A model generated the notes under the pieces. The model was not told the origin of the DNA. It ran no database searches and saw nothing but the letters and a program-made list of their open reading frames with translations. A stretch of 64,000 bases of DNA from Nitrosopolaris sp035691865 (GTDB taxonomy: Archaea > Thermoproteota > Nitrososphaeria > Nitrososphaerales > Nitrososphaeraceae): NCBI GenBank assembly GCA_035691865.1, contig DASSIM010000001.1, positions 10,907 through 74,906 on the forward strand, read 5' to 3'. The stretch's first letter is position 1. Every line of letters begins with the position of its first letter. Both the position numbers and the translations under genes were made by a program. This document shows, piece by piece, positions 8,803 through 17,694 of this stretch.

Positions 8803-9273
8803 CTATCTGTACGATTTTTGCTTCCTGCGTCGAGCACCTGGTCCTCCAAATTTTTTCGACTCACTCTGTCTGGGATCACCTGCCAGCAGATGTCTATCGT
8901 ATTCAGCAATTTTTTTCCGAATCTCTTCACGCACACTCTTTGTCAATGGATGGTCTTTTGGGTCCCTACCGCCTTTGCCCTCGCCAGCTAGAGCTCTGGA
9001 AATTGCAACGGCAGAGGAGAACGCTTGTCCCATGAATCCTCCGCCTTGGACTTTGACACTGATATCAACTCTATTTCTTAGCTCGCCTAAAAGATTGAGA
9101 GGTGTTAACACCAATTCTTTAGCAATCTGTGGTTCTATCAGTTCGGCTGGGATATTATTGATTCTCACCCTTCCATTGCCCTTTGATATTGTTGCCACAG
9201 CTCGGCACGTCTTTCTTTGGCCTGGATAAAGGTCTATTTTACTAGCTACCAAGCATCTCTCCCTTCCATCCAA
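8803..9273 (-). CDS. rps9: 30S ribosomal protein S9 (uS9)
   Basis: Identified by YPGQRKTCRAVATISKGNGRV, then GGGFMGQAFSSAVAISRAL and a basic tail ending in GGPGARRRKQKSYR, which reaches into the ribosomal P site in all S9 proteins. The ATG at 9273 would overlap the L13 gene by 32 nt; a TTG at 9252 is an alternative. It is the last gene of the rpoD-L18e-L13-S9 operon. In many archaea rpoN and rpoK follow; here they do not, the next gene being a regulator. Confidence 0.95.
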   Translation of the reverse strand: MDGRERCLVASKIDLYPGQRKTCRAVATISKGNGRVRINNIPAELIEPQIAKELVLTPLNLLGELRNRVDISVKVQGGGFMGQAFSSAVAISRALAGEGKGGRDPKDHPLTKSVREEIRKKIAEYDRHLLAGDPRQSESKKFGGPGARRRKQKSYR

Positions 9274-9754
9274 TCTCCTTCGCTACATCACCTATTGTGA
9301 TGTAGTACGATGCCTGCTTCGTAATTTTTGAGTCTTCGAAGAATTCCATTTTAGAGTCTTTAAGCTGATCGGGAATGCCGATATAAACTCTTAATCGCTT
9401 AAAGGCTTCGATACCGCTGGCCTTCCTTTTTGGCACCATCCCCCTTACCATCTTAGTCAGTATTCTATCTGGTCTTCGAGGATGGAATGGTCCATGTATT
9501 GGGTTAGTTGCAGAATTGATTTCAAGATGTTCTTTGTAAAGTTCGATTGTCTTATATCTGTGTCCTGATAGCATGGCTTTCTCTGCATTTACTATCGTGA
9601 CTCTATTTCCTTGTAGAAGTAATTTAGAAACATGAGAGCACATTCTGCCTGCAATGCACCCAGCCCCGTTAACTACTAGTGTACGTTGCTCAGTTGTCGA
9701 TGACACGCGCTCTGATTTGTGGGAAGATTTTTTTAATCCCTGTTGTTCAGCCAA
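9242..9754 (-). CDS. rpl13: 50S ribosomal protein L13 (uL13)
   Basis: 170 residues with the L13 features LVVNGAGCIAGRMCSHVSK, NAEKAMLSGHRYK, GPFHPRRPDRILTKMVRGMVPKRK and RLRVYIG. An N-terminal extension of about 22 Ser/Lys-rich residues precedes the core. It overlaps the end of L18e by 8 nt and the start of S9, consistent with translational coupling in the operon. Confidence 0.95.
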   Translation of the reverse strand: MAEQQGLKKSSHKSERVSSTTEQRTLVVNGAGCIAGRMCSHVSKLLLQGNRVTIVNAEKAMLSGHRYKTIELYKEHLEINSATNPIHGPFHPRRPDRILTKMVRGMVPKRKASGIEAFKRLRVYIGIPDQLKDSKMEFFEDSKITKQASYYITIGDVAKEIGWKGEMLGS

Positions 9755-10127
9755 TTATTCGCACTCCTCTGCCATCAGGATATCTGTCTATTAATTCGTT
9801 GATAGTTATAACTTTCCCGCCGACGTCGGTGATTTTCTTTGCAGCCATGTCTGAAATAGAAAAGGCGCAAACTGTTACCTTGTGATCCATTTCTCCAGAT
9901 CCTAGAACTTTGCCAGGCACGACAATGACTTCGTCACTTTTGGTGACTGATGATAATCTGGAAATATTGACCTCTCTTCTAATTGATCTAGCTTTTGAAA
10001 TTTCATGTTCGAGGGTCCTCCAAATCGAGGTTTTATTCTTCTTAAAGGCCTTACGTAAAGTCCACACTATGCTACTGACTAAAGTATTGGCTAACATTAT
10101 GTTTCGTCGGTTATCCGAAATCCCCAA
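9747..10127 (-). CDS. rpl18e: 50S ribosomal protein L18e (eL18)
   Basis: 126 residues with WRTLEHEISKARSIRREVN and the SDEVIVVPGKVLGSGEMDHK block typical of archaeal L18e, closing with NELIDRYPDGRGVRIIG. An internal Met at residue 11 is an alternative start, but the upstream ATG at 10127 sits 6 nt after the rpoD stop and is kept. Confidence 0.93.
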   Translation of the reverse strand: MGISDNRRNIMLANTLVSSIVWTLRKAFKKNKTSIWRTLEHEISKARSIRREVNISRLSSVTKSDEVIVVPGKVLGSGEMDHKVTVCAFSISDMAAKKITDVGGKVITINELIDRYPDGRGVRIIG

Positions 10128-10133
10128 ATAAAT

Positions 10134-10790
10134 CTACCTAGCTACCTTTGGCTCAAGAGATCGCACGACTTGATTAAATCTCTTCAATTTCGTGTTCAAC
10201 TTTTCCAAAGCTGCACCAATTATTTCTTCTGCTGTCAACGCTCCGTTTGTTTCAATTGTAAGTATTGACTCGCTCTCATCCTCTCCATCTTTGACAACAG
10301 CCGCTGAAGTTGGCTGCCATTTTGCATGATCCTTTCCCACACCTAATCTTGCGTATGCTTCGAATTTGAGCTTCTGATCTGGTGCGAGAACAACTATTGG
10401 GATATCTTTGCTAACTGGCTTTACAAGCTCATCTTCGGATAAAAGTTCACCGGAAGTGACGATTTTCGTCTTTTCCATTGCTTCAGAGTCCAATACAAGT
10501 AGCACTCTGCACTTTGAGCAGCCTAGAGTACTTTTACATTCGCAATCTTGAGGCATCACAAATCGATCCAATCCTGTGCGTAAGGGGATAAGTCCTAGTC
10601 GGTGAGCCACAGCTTCATCGTGCATTACAGAGGAATTTTCGAGGATTACAACATCGTCAATGGCTAAGGTAGGAACCTCGCATATGGCCATTCTTCTAAT
10701 AGCGTTTATATATTGTCTAGAAATATTGTCAAATTTAATCACTACCCTCTCATCTGTTCTCTCAAGAACTTCGGCAGAAATGGAAGTCAA
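10134..10790 (-). CDS. rpoD: DNA-directed RNA polymerase subunit D
   Basis: 218 residues, the archaeal counterpart of Rpb3/alpha. The dimerisation core shows YINAIRRMAICEVPTLAIDDV and ENSSVMHDEAVAHRLGLIPL. Cys83, Cys85, Cys91 and Cys94 (QDCECKSTLGCSKC) sit where yeast Rpb3 has its zinc loop, so this D subunit appears to keep a metal-binding loop that several archaea lack. Together with subunits L, N and P it nucleates polymerase assembly. It is the first gene of the ribosomal operon; a TTTTTA-rich box about 30 nt upstream can act as TATA. Confidence 0.94.
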   Translation of the reverse strand: MTSISAEVLERTDERVVIKFDNISRQYINAIRRMAICEVPTLAIDDVVILENSSVMHDEAVAHRLGLIPLRTGLDRFVMPQDCECKSTLGCSKCRVLLVLDSEAMEKTKIVTSGELLSEDELVKPVSKDIPIVVLAPDQKLKFEAYARLGVGKDHAKWQPTSAAVVKDGEDESESILTIETNGALTAEEIIGAALEKLNTKLKRFNQVVRSLEPKVAR

Positions 10791-11214
10791 TCTCTATTTC
10801 AGACTTTGATCGAGGCGTCCTTAAAAATCTACCGAAGGCACTATATGATCTCGTGCCATGACAACGCCAGCGATCTCTATTTGTAGTCTGGACAAGCCTT
10901 ACGCCTTGAGATCGTTCCTACCCTTTTGTTAGCAAGCATCCGCTGGAAAATCTAACGATGAAGCTATTGTAAACTTGATACTACTTGAAGTGAATGAATT
11001 ATTCTCGCAAGTCACCCATCTAAATGTATGTTACTTCAACAGCAAGGATAGCGTTGTTAGGTGGTACAGATGCACCCCTTATTTCGAAACCCCGTAGACA
11101 GCCGACCTCCATGATTCGCCAACCAAAAATGAACTAAGCAAGATTCACAGATCTCGACGCGGAACCACGATATGGAGATATATATATTTCAGAAAGAACT
11201 GTCTTACAAATGAA
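10791..11214. other. Divergent regulatory region between rpoD and SBDS operons
   Basis: No gene found. A 9-bp helix with one G-U pair can form between 10869-10877 and 10908-10916 around a 30-nt loop. The SBDS-side TATA box is annotated separately. No tRNA or other named RNA could be recognised. Confidence 0.4.
11179..11187 (+). promoter_or_regulatory. TATA box of the SBDS-exosome operon
   Basis: TATATATAT centred about 32 nt before the SBDS ATG at 11215, which predicts a very short 5' leader. It is the clearest promoter element of the operon. Confidence 0.6.
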
Positions 11215-11904
11215 ATGGTCGAAAGTAAAATTACTACTGTACGTTTAACGTTAGACGGGAACAAATTTGAGATTCTTGTCAAACCCGATCCTGCTCTCGA
11301 GTATAAACTTGGAAAAAGATCGGACCTATCAGGCGTACTTATTTCTGATGAAATATATTCTGATGCCAGTAAGGGTTCTAGAGCAGCAAGTGAGAGATTG
11401 GCAAAGTACTTTAAGACAACTGATGCGATGGAGGTTGCCAGGCAAATTCTTTTGAAAGGTGACCTCAGTCTCACAACAGACCAGCGTCGAAAAATGGTTG
11501 AGGAGAAGAAGAGGCAAATTATTCAGTATATAAACAAAAGTTTTGTAGATCCTAAGACGCACATACCGCATCCGGTTATGAGAATTGAAAGTGCAATGAG
11601 CGAGGTAAGGCTCGCAGTCGACCCCTTCAAGCCGGCTGAAGAGCAAGCAAAAGCTGTAGTTGACGCTCTTAGGAAGATTTTGCCGCTGAAGTCAGAGAAC
11701 TTATTACTGACTGTAACTATTCCCGCTCAGTTCTCGGCACAATCCTATAACTTATTGAAAACTACGTCTAAATTTAAGGATGAGCAGTGGCTCGCAGACG
11801 GCTCTTTACGGGTTATATTAGAAATAAATGCAGGAATGAGGAGTTCTTTATTGGATAGGATAGGATCGGTATCGAAAGGCACAGCTCAAGTAATAGAGGG
11901 GTAA
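11215..11904 (+). CDS. sbds: Ribosome maturation protein SDO1/SBDS homolog
   Basis: 229 residues in three-domain SBDS order: an N-terminal FYSH domain (DGNKFEILVKPDPALEYK, then SDASKGSRA), a central helical domain (LSLTTDQRRKMVEEKKRQII, HIPHPVMRIESAM) and a C-terminal ferredoxin-like domain. SBDS releases the anti-association factor aIF6 from new large subunits. It is the first gene of the classical archaeal exosome superoperon and lies 129 nt before Rrp4. Confidence 0.96.
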   Translation: MVESKITTVRLTLDGNKFEILVKPDPALEYKLGKRSDLSGVLISDEIYSDASKGSRAASERLAKYFKTTDAMEVARQILLKGDLSLTTDQRRKMVEEKKRQIIQYINKSFVDPKTHIPHPVMRIESAMSEVRLAVDPFKPAEEQAKAVVDALRKILPLKSENLLLTVTIPAQFSAQSYNLLKTTSKFKDEQWLADGSLRVILEINAGMRSSLLDRIGSVSKGTAQVIEG

Positions 11905-11976
11905 TGTAAGTAAGAACTGGGGCTTGGACACTTAAAATATAAGTCTGTCTTATTCACCCACGGGTAGAGACAAAAA

Positions 11977-12030
11977 ATGAAAATAGATCTATTAAGTGAC
12001 AGGGCCCCAATTGAAGGGGTGAATTGTTAA
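11977..12030 (+). CDS. Possible 17-codon upstream ORF before Rrp4
   Basis: ATG at 11977 reads MKIDLLSDRAPIEGVNC and stops with TAA at 12028-12030, 3 nt before the Rrp4 ATG. It follows an AAAATATAA box at about 11935-11942, so a transcript starting there would meet this ORF first. It could be chance or a translational regulator of Rrp4. Confidence 0.25.
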   Translation: MKIDLLSDRAPIEGVNC

Positions 12031-12033
12031 AAC

Positions 12034-12843
12034 ATGCAGGAAATAAGAAGAAAGTACGTCGTTCCAGGTGACAGAATCATTGAAGGGAATTTCAGGCCTT
12101 TATTTAACGTAATTAAGGCAGGCAATTCTATCATTTCCACGAGGATCGGGATTGCGGAAGCAGGAAGAGAAGGTGTCAAAGTTATACCGTTGTCTGGCAT
12201 ATACATTCCTCGAATAAATGATATTGTAATAGGCAAGATAATGCATCATTCTTCCTTGTCATGGGAAGTTGACATCAACTCATGCTTCTCTGCTCACCTG
12301 CCTGCGCAGGACGTATTTGGGAGAGACTTTTCTCCTGCCAGAGATGATATGGGAAGAGAATTAGCTATAGGTGATTTAATTACCGCGAGGATTATTGCCT
12401 TCGATAGAACGAGGGATCCTATGGTAACGATTCAGGATAAAGATTTAGGCAAGGTGCCTAGAGGAGAGTTTATTAAAATTTCTGCTACCCGCGTTCCGAG
12501 ACTTATCGGAAAACGCGGGTCTATGATCCAGATGATTGAACAGGCTACGCACACTAGGGTTTTGATTGGTCAAAATGGCATCATAGTTGTAACTGGCAGA
12601 AATTCAGAAGGAATACAATTGGCGGTTAGGGCAATCCGGATGGTCGAGGAAGAAGCACACACACCGAATTTGACACAGAGGGTGAAAACTTTGCTGAATG
12701 TATCCGATTCGGTACCGGCAGACCCCTCTCAATTAGGTCAGCCACAAAATGAGCGCAAGACTGAGGAATCGCGGTCTACTATCCAGGAAGTCGAAGAAGG
12801 ACTAGAGGTGGAAGAGGGCGAAAAAGTCCATGACTCAAACTAG
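12034..12843 (+). CDS. rrp4: Exosome complex RNA-binding subunit Rrp4
   Basis: 269 residues. The N-terminal domain begins RRKYVVPGDRIIEG, the S1 domain includes GDLITARIIAFDRTRDPMVT, and the KH domain carries the IGKRGSMIQMIEQATHTRV loop. A Glu-rich tail of about 45 residues follows (ending EVEEGLEVEEGEK), longer than in many homologs. Rrp4 caps the Rrp41/Rrp42 hexamer and recruits RNA for phosphorolytic decay or tailing. Its 3' end overlaps rrp41 by 14 nt. Confidence 0.96.
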   Translation: MQEIRRKYVVPGDRIIEGNFRPLFNVIKAGNSIISTRIGIAEAGREGVKVIPLSGIYIPRINDIVIGKIMHHSSLSWEVDINSCFSAHLPAQDVFGRDFSPARDDMGRELAIGDLITARIIAFDRTRDPMVTIQDKDLGKVPRGEFIKISATRVPRLIGKRGSMIQMIEQATHTRVLIGQNGIIVVTGRNSEGIQLAVRAIRMVEEEAHTPNLTQRVKTLLNVSDSVPADPSQLGQPQNERKTEESRSTIQEVEEGLEVEEGEKVHDSN

Positions 12844-13570
12844 AAGCTTAATCGACGAAAACGGAAAGCGAACAGATGGTCGCACCGGGGATGAATTGAG
12901 GGAAATAAAGATTACAGTTGGGGTGATAAGAAATGCAGACGGTTCCGCGTTCATAGAATTTGGCATGAACAAAATTGTGGCTGCTGTTTATGGCCCAAGG
13001 GAAGTACATCCAAAACATATGGCGCTTCCTGATAGATGTGTTTTAAGATGCAGATATCATATGACTCCATTTTCTACGGATACCCGCAAGAACCCTGCTC
13101 CATCCAGGCGGGAAGTCGAAATCTCAAAAGTAATGAGGGAAGCATTGGAACCTTCCTTAATGCTGGAAGATTATCCACGCGCTGCAATTGATGTCTACGT
13201 TGAGGTGTTGCAGGCAGATGGAGGCTCTAGATGTGCTGGCATTACAGCTGCATCAGTAGCCTTAGCTGATGCTGGGATCAATATGCGAGATATAGTGTCT
13301 GCGTGCGCAGCGGGCAAAGTCGACGATAGAATAGTCTTAGATATTAATGATATTGAAGATAAGGAGGGAGATGCTGATATGCCGGTGGCGTATATGCCGC
13401 ACCTTGAACAAGTTACCCTACTACAACTTGATGGCGTTCTAAATGAAGATCAGTTCAATCAATGTCTTGACGAAGCCATAAAGGGTTGCAAGATGGTTTA
13501 TGAAGTTCAAAGAAAGGCGTTGATGCAAAAGTATTTCGGCAACGAAACAGAGGTGAAAGAGGAACAATGA
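12830..13570 (+). CDS. rrp41: Exosome catalytic subunit Rrp41 (RNase PH fold)
   Basis: 246 residues with RTDGRTGDELREIKI, FGMNKIVAAVYGPREVHPKH, TRKNPAPSRREVEISKV, QADGGSRCAGITAASVAL and the catalytic segment DKEGDADMPVAYM. The paired Asp residues there are the metal and phosphorolysis site that separates active Rrp41 from Rrp42. The charged C-terminal tail is short. It overlaps Rrp4 upstream and Rrp42 downstream by an ATGA. Confidence 0.97.
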   Translation: MTQTRSLIDENGKRTDGRTGDELREIKITVGVIRNADGSAFIEFGMNKIVAAVYGPREVHPKHMALPDRCVLRCRYHMTPFSTDTRKNPAPSRREVEISKVMREALEPSLMLEDYPRAAIDVYVEVLQADGGSRCAGITAASVALADAGINMRDIVSACAAGKVDDRIVLDINDIEDKEGDADMPVAYMPHLEQVTLLQLDGVLNEDQFNQCLDEAIKGCKMVYEVQRKALMQKYFGNETEVKEEQ

Positions 13571-14394
13571 GCTCATCAAAACGTTCAACGATAATAGTAG
13601 AGCACTTGCGCAAACAGCAAATGTGGGAGTCCATCTCAAAAGGAACAAGACTCGATGGAAGAAACCTGGATGAGATAAGACCGATCGAAATTGAAGTCGG
13701 CCTAATAAAGAAAGCAAATGGATCCGCGAGGGTCAAACTTGGTAATTCAGAAGTGGTAGCAGGAGTAAAGGTCGAGACCGGTGAACCATTCGAGGGCCTG
13801 GAAAATAAGGGGGCACTAATTCTCTCTGCAGAGGTGTTGCCGACAGCTTCGCCCTATATCGAACCTGGCCCACCTGATGAAGAAACGGTGGAACTGGCGA
13901 GGGTAGTAGACCGTGGCATAAGAGAATCTGAAATGCTCGATTTAAGTAAATTAGCTTTAATACCCGGAGAGATCGTCTATGTAATTTTTGTCGACTGTAG
14001 TGTTATCAATGCTGATGGGAATCTGTTTGATGCTACGTCCTATGCAGCAGTCTCGGCATTGATGAATAGTAAACTTCCTGTCTTTGAAATAAGGGATAGA
14101 AAAGCTGTTGACACAGGAAAAAAACAAAATCCACCGCTTACGACGGTACCCGTTTCAATTACAGCAGTTAGGATCGGCGAATCAGTGATTTTAGATCCAA
14201 CCGCAGAAGAGGAGGCATGTATGGATTCAAGAATCACCATAACTACAAATTCCGATCAGAATTTTGCTGCTGTACAGAAAGGATCAACAGGAGCCTTTAC
14301 AGTGGAACAGCTAAAGAGAGCGACGGCGACGGCAAGGATTAAAGGTGAGGAGATAAGAGCCAAATTAACGGAGTCGATCAGAGCTGGTAAGTAG
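13567..14394 (+). CDS. rrp42: Exosome subunit Rrp42 (RNase PH fold, structural)
   Basis: 275 residues with GTRLDGRNLDEIRPIEIEVG, LGNSEVVAGVKVETGEPF, VDRGIRESEMLDLSKLALIPG and VDCSVINADGNLFDATSYAA. It lacks the acidic catalytic pair of Rrp41 but completes the composite active site and RNA path of the hexameric ring. The 4-nt overlap with rrp41 indicates coupled translation. The L37Ae reading frame begins inside its last codons. Confidence 0.97.
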   Translation: MSSSKRSTIIVEHLRKQQMWESISKGTRLDGRNLDEIRPIEIEVGLIKKANGSARVKLGNSEVVAGVKVETGEPFEGLENKGALILSAEVLPTASPYIEPGPPDEETVELARVVDRGIRESEMLDLSKLALIPGEIVYVIFVDCSVINADGNLFDATSYAAVSALMNSKLPVFEIRDRKAVDTGKKQNPPLTTVPVSITAVRIGESVILDPTAEEEACMDSRITITTNSDQNFAAVQKGSTGAFTVEQLKRATATARIKGEEIRAKLTESIRAGK

Positions 14395-14641
14395 AAGAAA
14401 ACAAGGACAGACGGTATTAAAAGGGCTTGGTGTAAAATTTGGAGCGACTGTACGCAAGAGGTACAGCAAGGTATATCGAACGTTGAAGCAAAAAAGACGA
14501 TGCCCCTCATGCGGCTCTAATAAATTTTGTCGAATTGCATTGGGCGTTTGGTACTGCAGAAAATGCAGCTACAAAGTTGCAGCGGGGGCCTATGATGTCG
14601 ATACAGACAAATTGCAAAGCCCAAATAGAAGTTTCACTTAA
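14384..14641 (+). CDS. rpl37ae: 50S ribosomal protein L37Ae (eL43), probable CTG start
   Basis: The frame reads SRRKQGQTVLKGLGVKFG, TVRKRYSKVYRTLKQKRR and the zinc ribbon CPSCGSNKFCRIALGVWYCRKC, ending KVAAGAYDVDTD, which is unmistakably L37Ae. Between the in-frame stop at 14366-14368 and the conserved N-terminus there is no ATG, GTG or TTG; the only plausible initiator is CTG at 14384, giving a product starting (M)VSRRKQG. It overlaps the end of rrp42 by 11 nt and the start of the Pcc1 gene by 50 nt. A start-codon search limited to the usual codons would miss this essential gene. Confidence 0.9.
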   Translation: MVSRRKQGQTVLKGLGVKFGATVRKRYSKVYRTLKQKRRCPSCGSNKFCRIALGVWYCRKCSYKVAAGAYDVDTDKLQSPNRSFT

Positions 14642-14909
14642 ATCAACAAATCTGTCTGAGCCTGGCCTCCTAGCCAGATCTATTTATGCTGCGATAGACG
14701 CAGACACAAAAATGTTTTATCGTGAGCCCGCGGCGTCATGTCCCGAGACGAAAATTAGCCTTACAAAAGATGAAGGCACTAGATCGAGTATATTGTTAGA
14801 AATAGAAACTCCCGATATCGCTGCATTGCGGGCAGCCATTAATTCCTATTTGCGGCTTATTAACGCATCATTAAAGATTTGCGAAGCGAGCGTCACAAAG
14901 ATTCGTTAA
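14592..14909 (+). CDS. pcc1: KEOPS complex subunit Pcc1
   Basis: About 105 residues from the first of two consecutive ATGs (14592, 14595). The pattern of a short beta strand, the SIYAAIDADTK helix, a Ser/Leu-rich strand pair and the C-terminal DIAALRAAINSYLRLINASLKI helix is that of Pcc1/CTAG domains. Pcc1 dimerises the KEOPS complex that makes t6A37 in tRNAs. It is the last gene of the exosome superoperon, where Pcc1 is commonly found. Confidence 0.8.
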   Translation: MMSIQTNCKAQIEVSLKSTNLSEPGLLARSIYAAIDADTKMFYREPAASCPETKISLTKDEGTRSSILLEIETPDIAALRAAINSYLRLINASLKICEASVTKIR

Positions 14910-14994
14910 TCAGTCTGATCATTAAGCAAACATTGCTTGCTGAGCCATAATAGTTCCATAGATGATCACTTAAATGAACAGATTTTCTCTCAGA

Positions 14995-15603
14995 CTAAGG
15001 TACGGGGAGCTTTAGCGGACTCGGTTGCGAGCTAGAGTGCGGACCAGCAGGTTGTGGACCTGAATCCAGTATATTGAATGTTAGCACCTTCGAAATACTA
15101 TCGCCGATAGGTGATTTACCAGTATTGGCTTCAACTCCATATTTGAAAGTCATTGTTGCGTTGGTCATTCCAGGAGATGTGGCTCTGTAGGCTATACCGG
15201 AAAGATTTGGACTTGATATCAGTGCCTGTTCTCCAGGTTTTAAAGCAACTGAATGTGGTGGTGCTTTACAGGAAGCAGCTGCAGGTTGAGGTTCTATCAT
15301 GACATTTTTGTTAAATCTTACAGACAATTGTGAAGTGCATGTTCCATTGGCAAAGGTGATCGTAGATGAAGAGTTGTTAAAGACTATTGCCCGGATACTG
15401 AATATACTGCCAACGGCTACAAATGAAGGCTTGAACGTATGAACATGAAGAAGCTTTACGCCTTTAATATGAAGAGGCGTCGCCGTACTGCTTTTCTTAA
15501 GAGCCAAGACTGGCACCGATCCGCTGAAGGTTGCGGCTGTCAATAAAGCCAGTTTTGTCCCAACGATGGCCAAAACTGCCCATTTCCCGTTTAGATTTGT
15601 CAT
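14995..15603 (-). CDS. Secreted or membrane-anchored beta-sandwich protein
   Basis: About 202 residues from the ATG at 15603, chosen because a TATA box (ATATAAAT, 15631-15638) lies 32 nt upstream; an earlier start at 15663 would be ahead of that box. The N-terminus has a hydrophobic signal segment ending near VLALKKSS. The body is strand-rich with one Cys pair and asparagines suitable for N-glycosylation, and the C-terminus is Pro/Ser-rich. It resembles Ig-like extracellular proteins. The function is not recognised. Confidence 0.55.
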   Translation of the reverse strand: MTNLNGKWAVLAIVGTKLALLTAATFSGSVPVLALKKSSTATPLHIKGVKLLHVHTFKPSFVAVGSIFSIRAIVFNNSSSTITFANGTCTSQLSVRFNKNVMIEPQPAAASCKAPPHSVALKPGEQALISSPNLSGIAYRATSPGMTNATMTFKYGVEANTGKSPIGDSISKVLTFNILDSGPQPAGPHSSSQPSPLKLPVP

Positions 15604-15663
15604 TATGAGCAAAAGTCTGCAGTGTTCTTGATATAAATTCGCTACCCTGGAATGCCAGACCAT

Positions 15664-16827
15664 TTGGTAATCTTGGATTAGCTAGTGACGTTGGAATAGG
15701 TCATTGGGGGTTTGCGATATAGGATTCTACTAGAATACGATATTTTGTTTTACCCTGAGATCTAGAAGCCCTAGATTTACTACGTATTATCGTGAAGGAA
15801 ATCTCGAGAATTTGATTAAATATATTTTTTAAATCACCTTGACATTTTAAATCATACCTATTACCCGTATGGTGGATCAACTCTTGTTACGGTTGTTTTA
15901 GACACTTTGACTGAATTCGCTGAATTCGTTAGCAGTTCGATTTAGACTTCTTGTAACGGTATTCGATATACTGACTTGAGTAACTCAACTACCGGCAATT
16001 CCGATTATGTCTGCTATAATAATTTGTAATAAAGACTTTATTGGTTGACTACTAAGGAATTTGAACGTAAGTTTAGCATGTAGACTCGACTGATATGTGC
16101 AAGCAGAGTTATCTAACGAACATTAAATGAAGTAGAGAAGATGTCATCTGTATGATATTTAGATAACTGTACTACTACTAGTACTTCATTTTTTGTTCGC
16201 ATATCTCAAATTACTATAATAAAATTGTAGTATCGAGTTAAAATGAAATTAATTTCAAATCTCTTACCAGTAATGGTTACTACGTGGTCCTGTCTGGCCA
16301 AATTTTGAGAGAAATGCAAATTCTCGGATTGTCTTGGGATTGTCGTTGTTACAATTGTAAACTTGTGAATCATTGGAACTTGTTCCTTAAACAATATGAC
16401 CCTAAGTAAATCAGCTTCTATTCATAAGACCAAATCATCTTCGTGTATTCCATTATTAGCTAGCGGAGGCGTACGAGGTGACTGCTCCTGGAGCCGCGAC
16501 TAATGCCGCCACTTCATCAAGTGGATTTTTATCGCTAATACTAAATACTCTTCCTCATCGATCACATTTAACACAATAGGAAATGATTGCCTAAGAAAAT
16601 GTTAGAGCATTTGACTAGGGGTTGATGCTATCGAATAGGCTATGGTGATTGAAACTCGTTGTCCAAATACTCCCATGGTTTTCTGAGCATTTCCAATATC
16701 CACCAAAAAGAAACCTACGCATTTTATACCTGAAGATATGGAGAACTATCGATTTCAAGTGAGCGTATATAAAGAAAAGTTAGCTAAGATATCCTCAACA
16801 ACCCTTTACGGACTGACAATATAAAAA
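15664..16827. other. Long AT-rich intergenic region
   Basis: 1.16 kb without a supportable gene. A short minus-strand frame (about 16456-16557, reading GRVFSISDKNPLDEVAALVA and on to a stop) looks coding in composition but has no start and is interrupted upstream, so it may be a gene remnant. TATATAAA at about 16766-16773 lies about 60 nt before dedA. Confidence 0.4.
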
Positions 16828-17466
16828 ATGGCAATAACTGAGATATTAACTTCACTAGTACAATTCATAACCTCAATTATTTCAAACCTCGGCTATGTCG
16901 GGATATTTTCTCTCATGATACTTGAAAGTGCACTGATTCCCATACCGAGTGAGATTATAATGCCTTTTTCTGGTTTTCTTGTCTCAGTTGGAAAATTCGG
17001 AGCGGTAGGAGTAGTATTAGCAGGTTCATTTGGAAACCTAGTAGGGTCCATGGCTACTTACTATCTCGGTTTACGTGTTGGAAGAGCCGCTATTATCAAA
17101 TATGGTAAATATGTCTTATTCAAAAAGAAACATCTAGAGTACACTGAGCGATTATTTGAAAAATATGGTGAGAAAATTGCTTTTATTGGTAGGCTTTTAC
17201 CTGGGGTGCGGACGTATATTTCGTTGCCAGCAGGTATCGGATTAACTGGCATCGTCAAGTTTGCCGTTTATACCTTTGCTGGTTCTCTGATTTGGAATGC
17301 TTTGCTTACATATGCTGGAATAGAACTAGGGGTTAACTGGAAACACATCGATAAGTATTCTGGATATCTTTATACTATTGCAATCATTTCAACAATCGCA
17401 ATAATCCTCTGGATCCTTTATAATAGAAAACGAGGGAATAAATCCAAGACGACTTCGAAAATTTAA
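16828..17466 (+). CDS. DedA family membrane protein
   Basis: 212 residues with the DedA (SNARE-associated/VTT) core: ESALIPIPSEIIMPFSGF near the N-terminus and FIGRLLPGVRTYISLPAGI in the middle, the G-R-PG motif of the family. Four to five membrane segments and a basic C-terminal tail are visible. DedA proteins are linked to lipid carrier flipping and membrane homeostasis; the substrate here is unknown. It is a monocistronic gene. Confidence 0.88.
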   Translation: MAITEILTSLVQFITSIISNLGYVGIFSLMILESALIPIPSEIIMPFSGFLVSVGKFGAVGVVLAGSFGNLVGSMATYYLGLRVGRAAIIKYGKYVLFKKKHLEYTERLFEKYGEKIAFIGRLLPGVRTYISLPAGIGLTGIVKFAVYTFAGSLIWNALLTYAGIELGVNWKHIDKYSGYLYTIAIISTIAIILWILYNRKRGNKSKTTSKI

Positions 17467-17694
17467 GACTATATTATCTCCGACTGTCACTTTCGGGCTG
17501 ATCTGTTTGTTTTCGGTCTTATTTCCTCATGATGGGCAATTCCAATAATCATCGCCGCCGTGCTGAGACTGTAATAGATTATAATCATTTTTGTAATGAG
17601 TGTTGTTGTCGTATGCAGCCAAAATATGGATACGTCCAGCTATTAAGAATTATTATATAGCAAATTTATACCGGATATTTCATATAATCTCTAC

